This document shows positions 6,470 through 6,507 of a stretch of 6,507 nucleotides of DNA, in pieces. A program made the translations under genes and the position numbers. The notes beneath the pieces were generated by a model. It had not been told where the DNA came from, did no database searches, and was given only the letters and a program-made list of their open reading frames with translations. The stretch comes from JACQFK01 sp035644495 (GTDB lineage: Bacteria > Planctomycetota > MHYJ01 > JACPRB01): the NCBI GenBank assembly GCA_035644495.1, contig DASQOM010000174.1, positions 1 to 6,507 of the forward strand. The letters are read 5' to 3'. Each line of letters begins with the position of its first letter. The first letter of the stretch is position 1.

Positions 6470-6507
6470 CTACCCGCCGTAGTTCATGCCGGTTGTCGCG
6501 AGGACCA
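6470..6507 (-). CDS. C-terminal end of a convergent gene, partial
   Basis: Read on the - strand, the frame entering from the right edge ends VLATTGMNYGG and then TAG (complement of 6470-6472). Ten of its eleven codons end in G or C, matching local coding style, while the other - strand frames are poorer or hit a stop. Its stop lies only three bases from the stop of the jellyroll gene. Eleven codons are too few to name a family. Confidence 0.35.
   Translation of the reverse strand, partial: VLATTGMNYGG

Overview
The window is a GC-rich bacterial segment (third codon positions almost all G or C) that most likely comes from Planctomycetota or a close relative. The main reason is the pairing of a planctomycete-type cytochrome c / DUF1587-1595-1592-1588-1585 protein with a DUF1552 protein, a gene pair very common in that phylum. 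The same families also occur in Verrucomicrobiota, Acidobacteriota and Myxococcota, so the phylum is inferred and not proven.

Layout: bases 1-141 may hold the tail of an upstream gene on the + strand (weak). Bases 181-5650 hold three + strand genes joined by two ATGA stop/start overlaps, which makes a tight operon: (1) a 913-residue lipoprotein with two heme c motifs, (2) a 422-residue DUF1552 protein with a twin-arginine signal, (3) a 488-residue secreted seven-repeat FG-GAP/VCBS propeller ending in an ASPIC/UnbV (CRTAC1-like) domain. After a 66-base, relatively AT-rich gap with a strong ribosome binding site comes (4), a 249-residue secreted protein with a probable concanavalin/laminin-G-like jellyroll. 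The right edge (6470-6507) probably holds the last codons of a convergent gene on the - strand.

All four complete products look exported, by three different routes (lipoprotein, Tat, Sec). The three-gene operon therefore looks like an envelope or extracytoplasmic module: a membrane-anchored diheme protein that could move electrons, a Tat-exported partner, and a calcium-dependent propeller that may bind a surface ligand. No reaction or substrate is established for DUF1592/DUF1552 pairs as far as I know, so the shared function is inference. The most unusual feature is a stretch of about 320 residues in the first protein, between DUF1587 and DUF1595, that matches none of the named domains and is rich in cysteine and aromatic residues.

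No RNA genes, CRISPR arrays, insertion sequences or long repeats were seen. Very long open frames on the - strand opposite genes 1 to 4 are shadows created by the GC-rich third positions.
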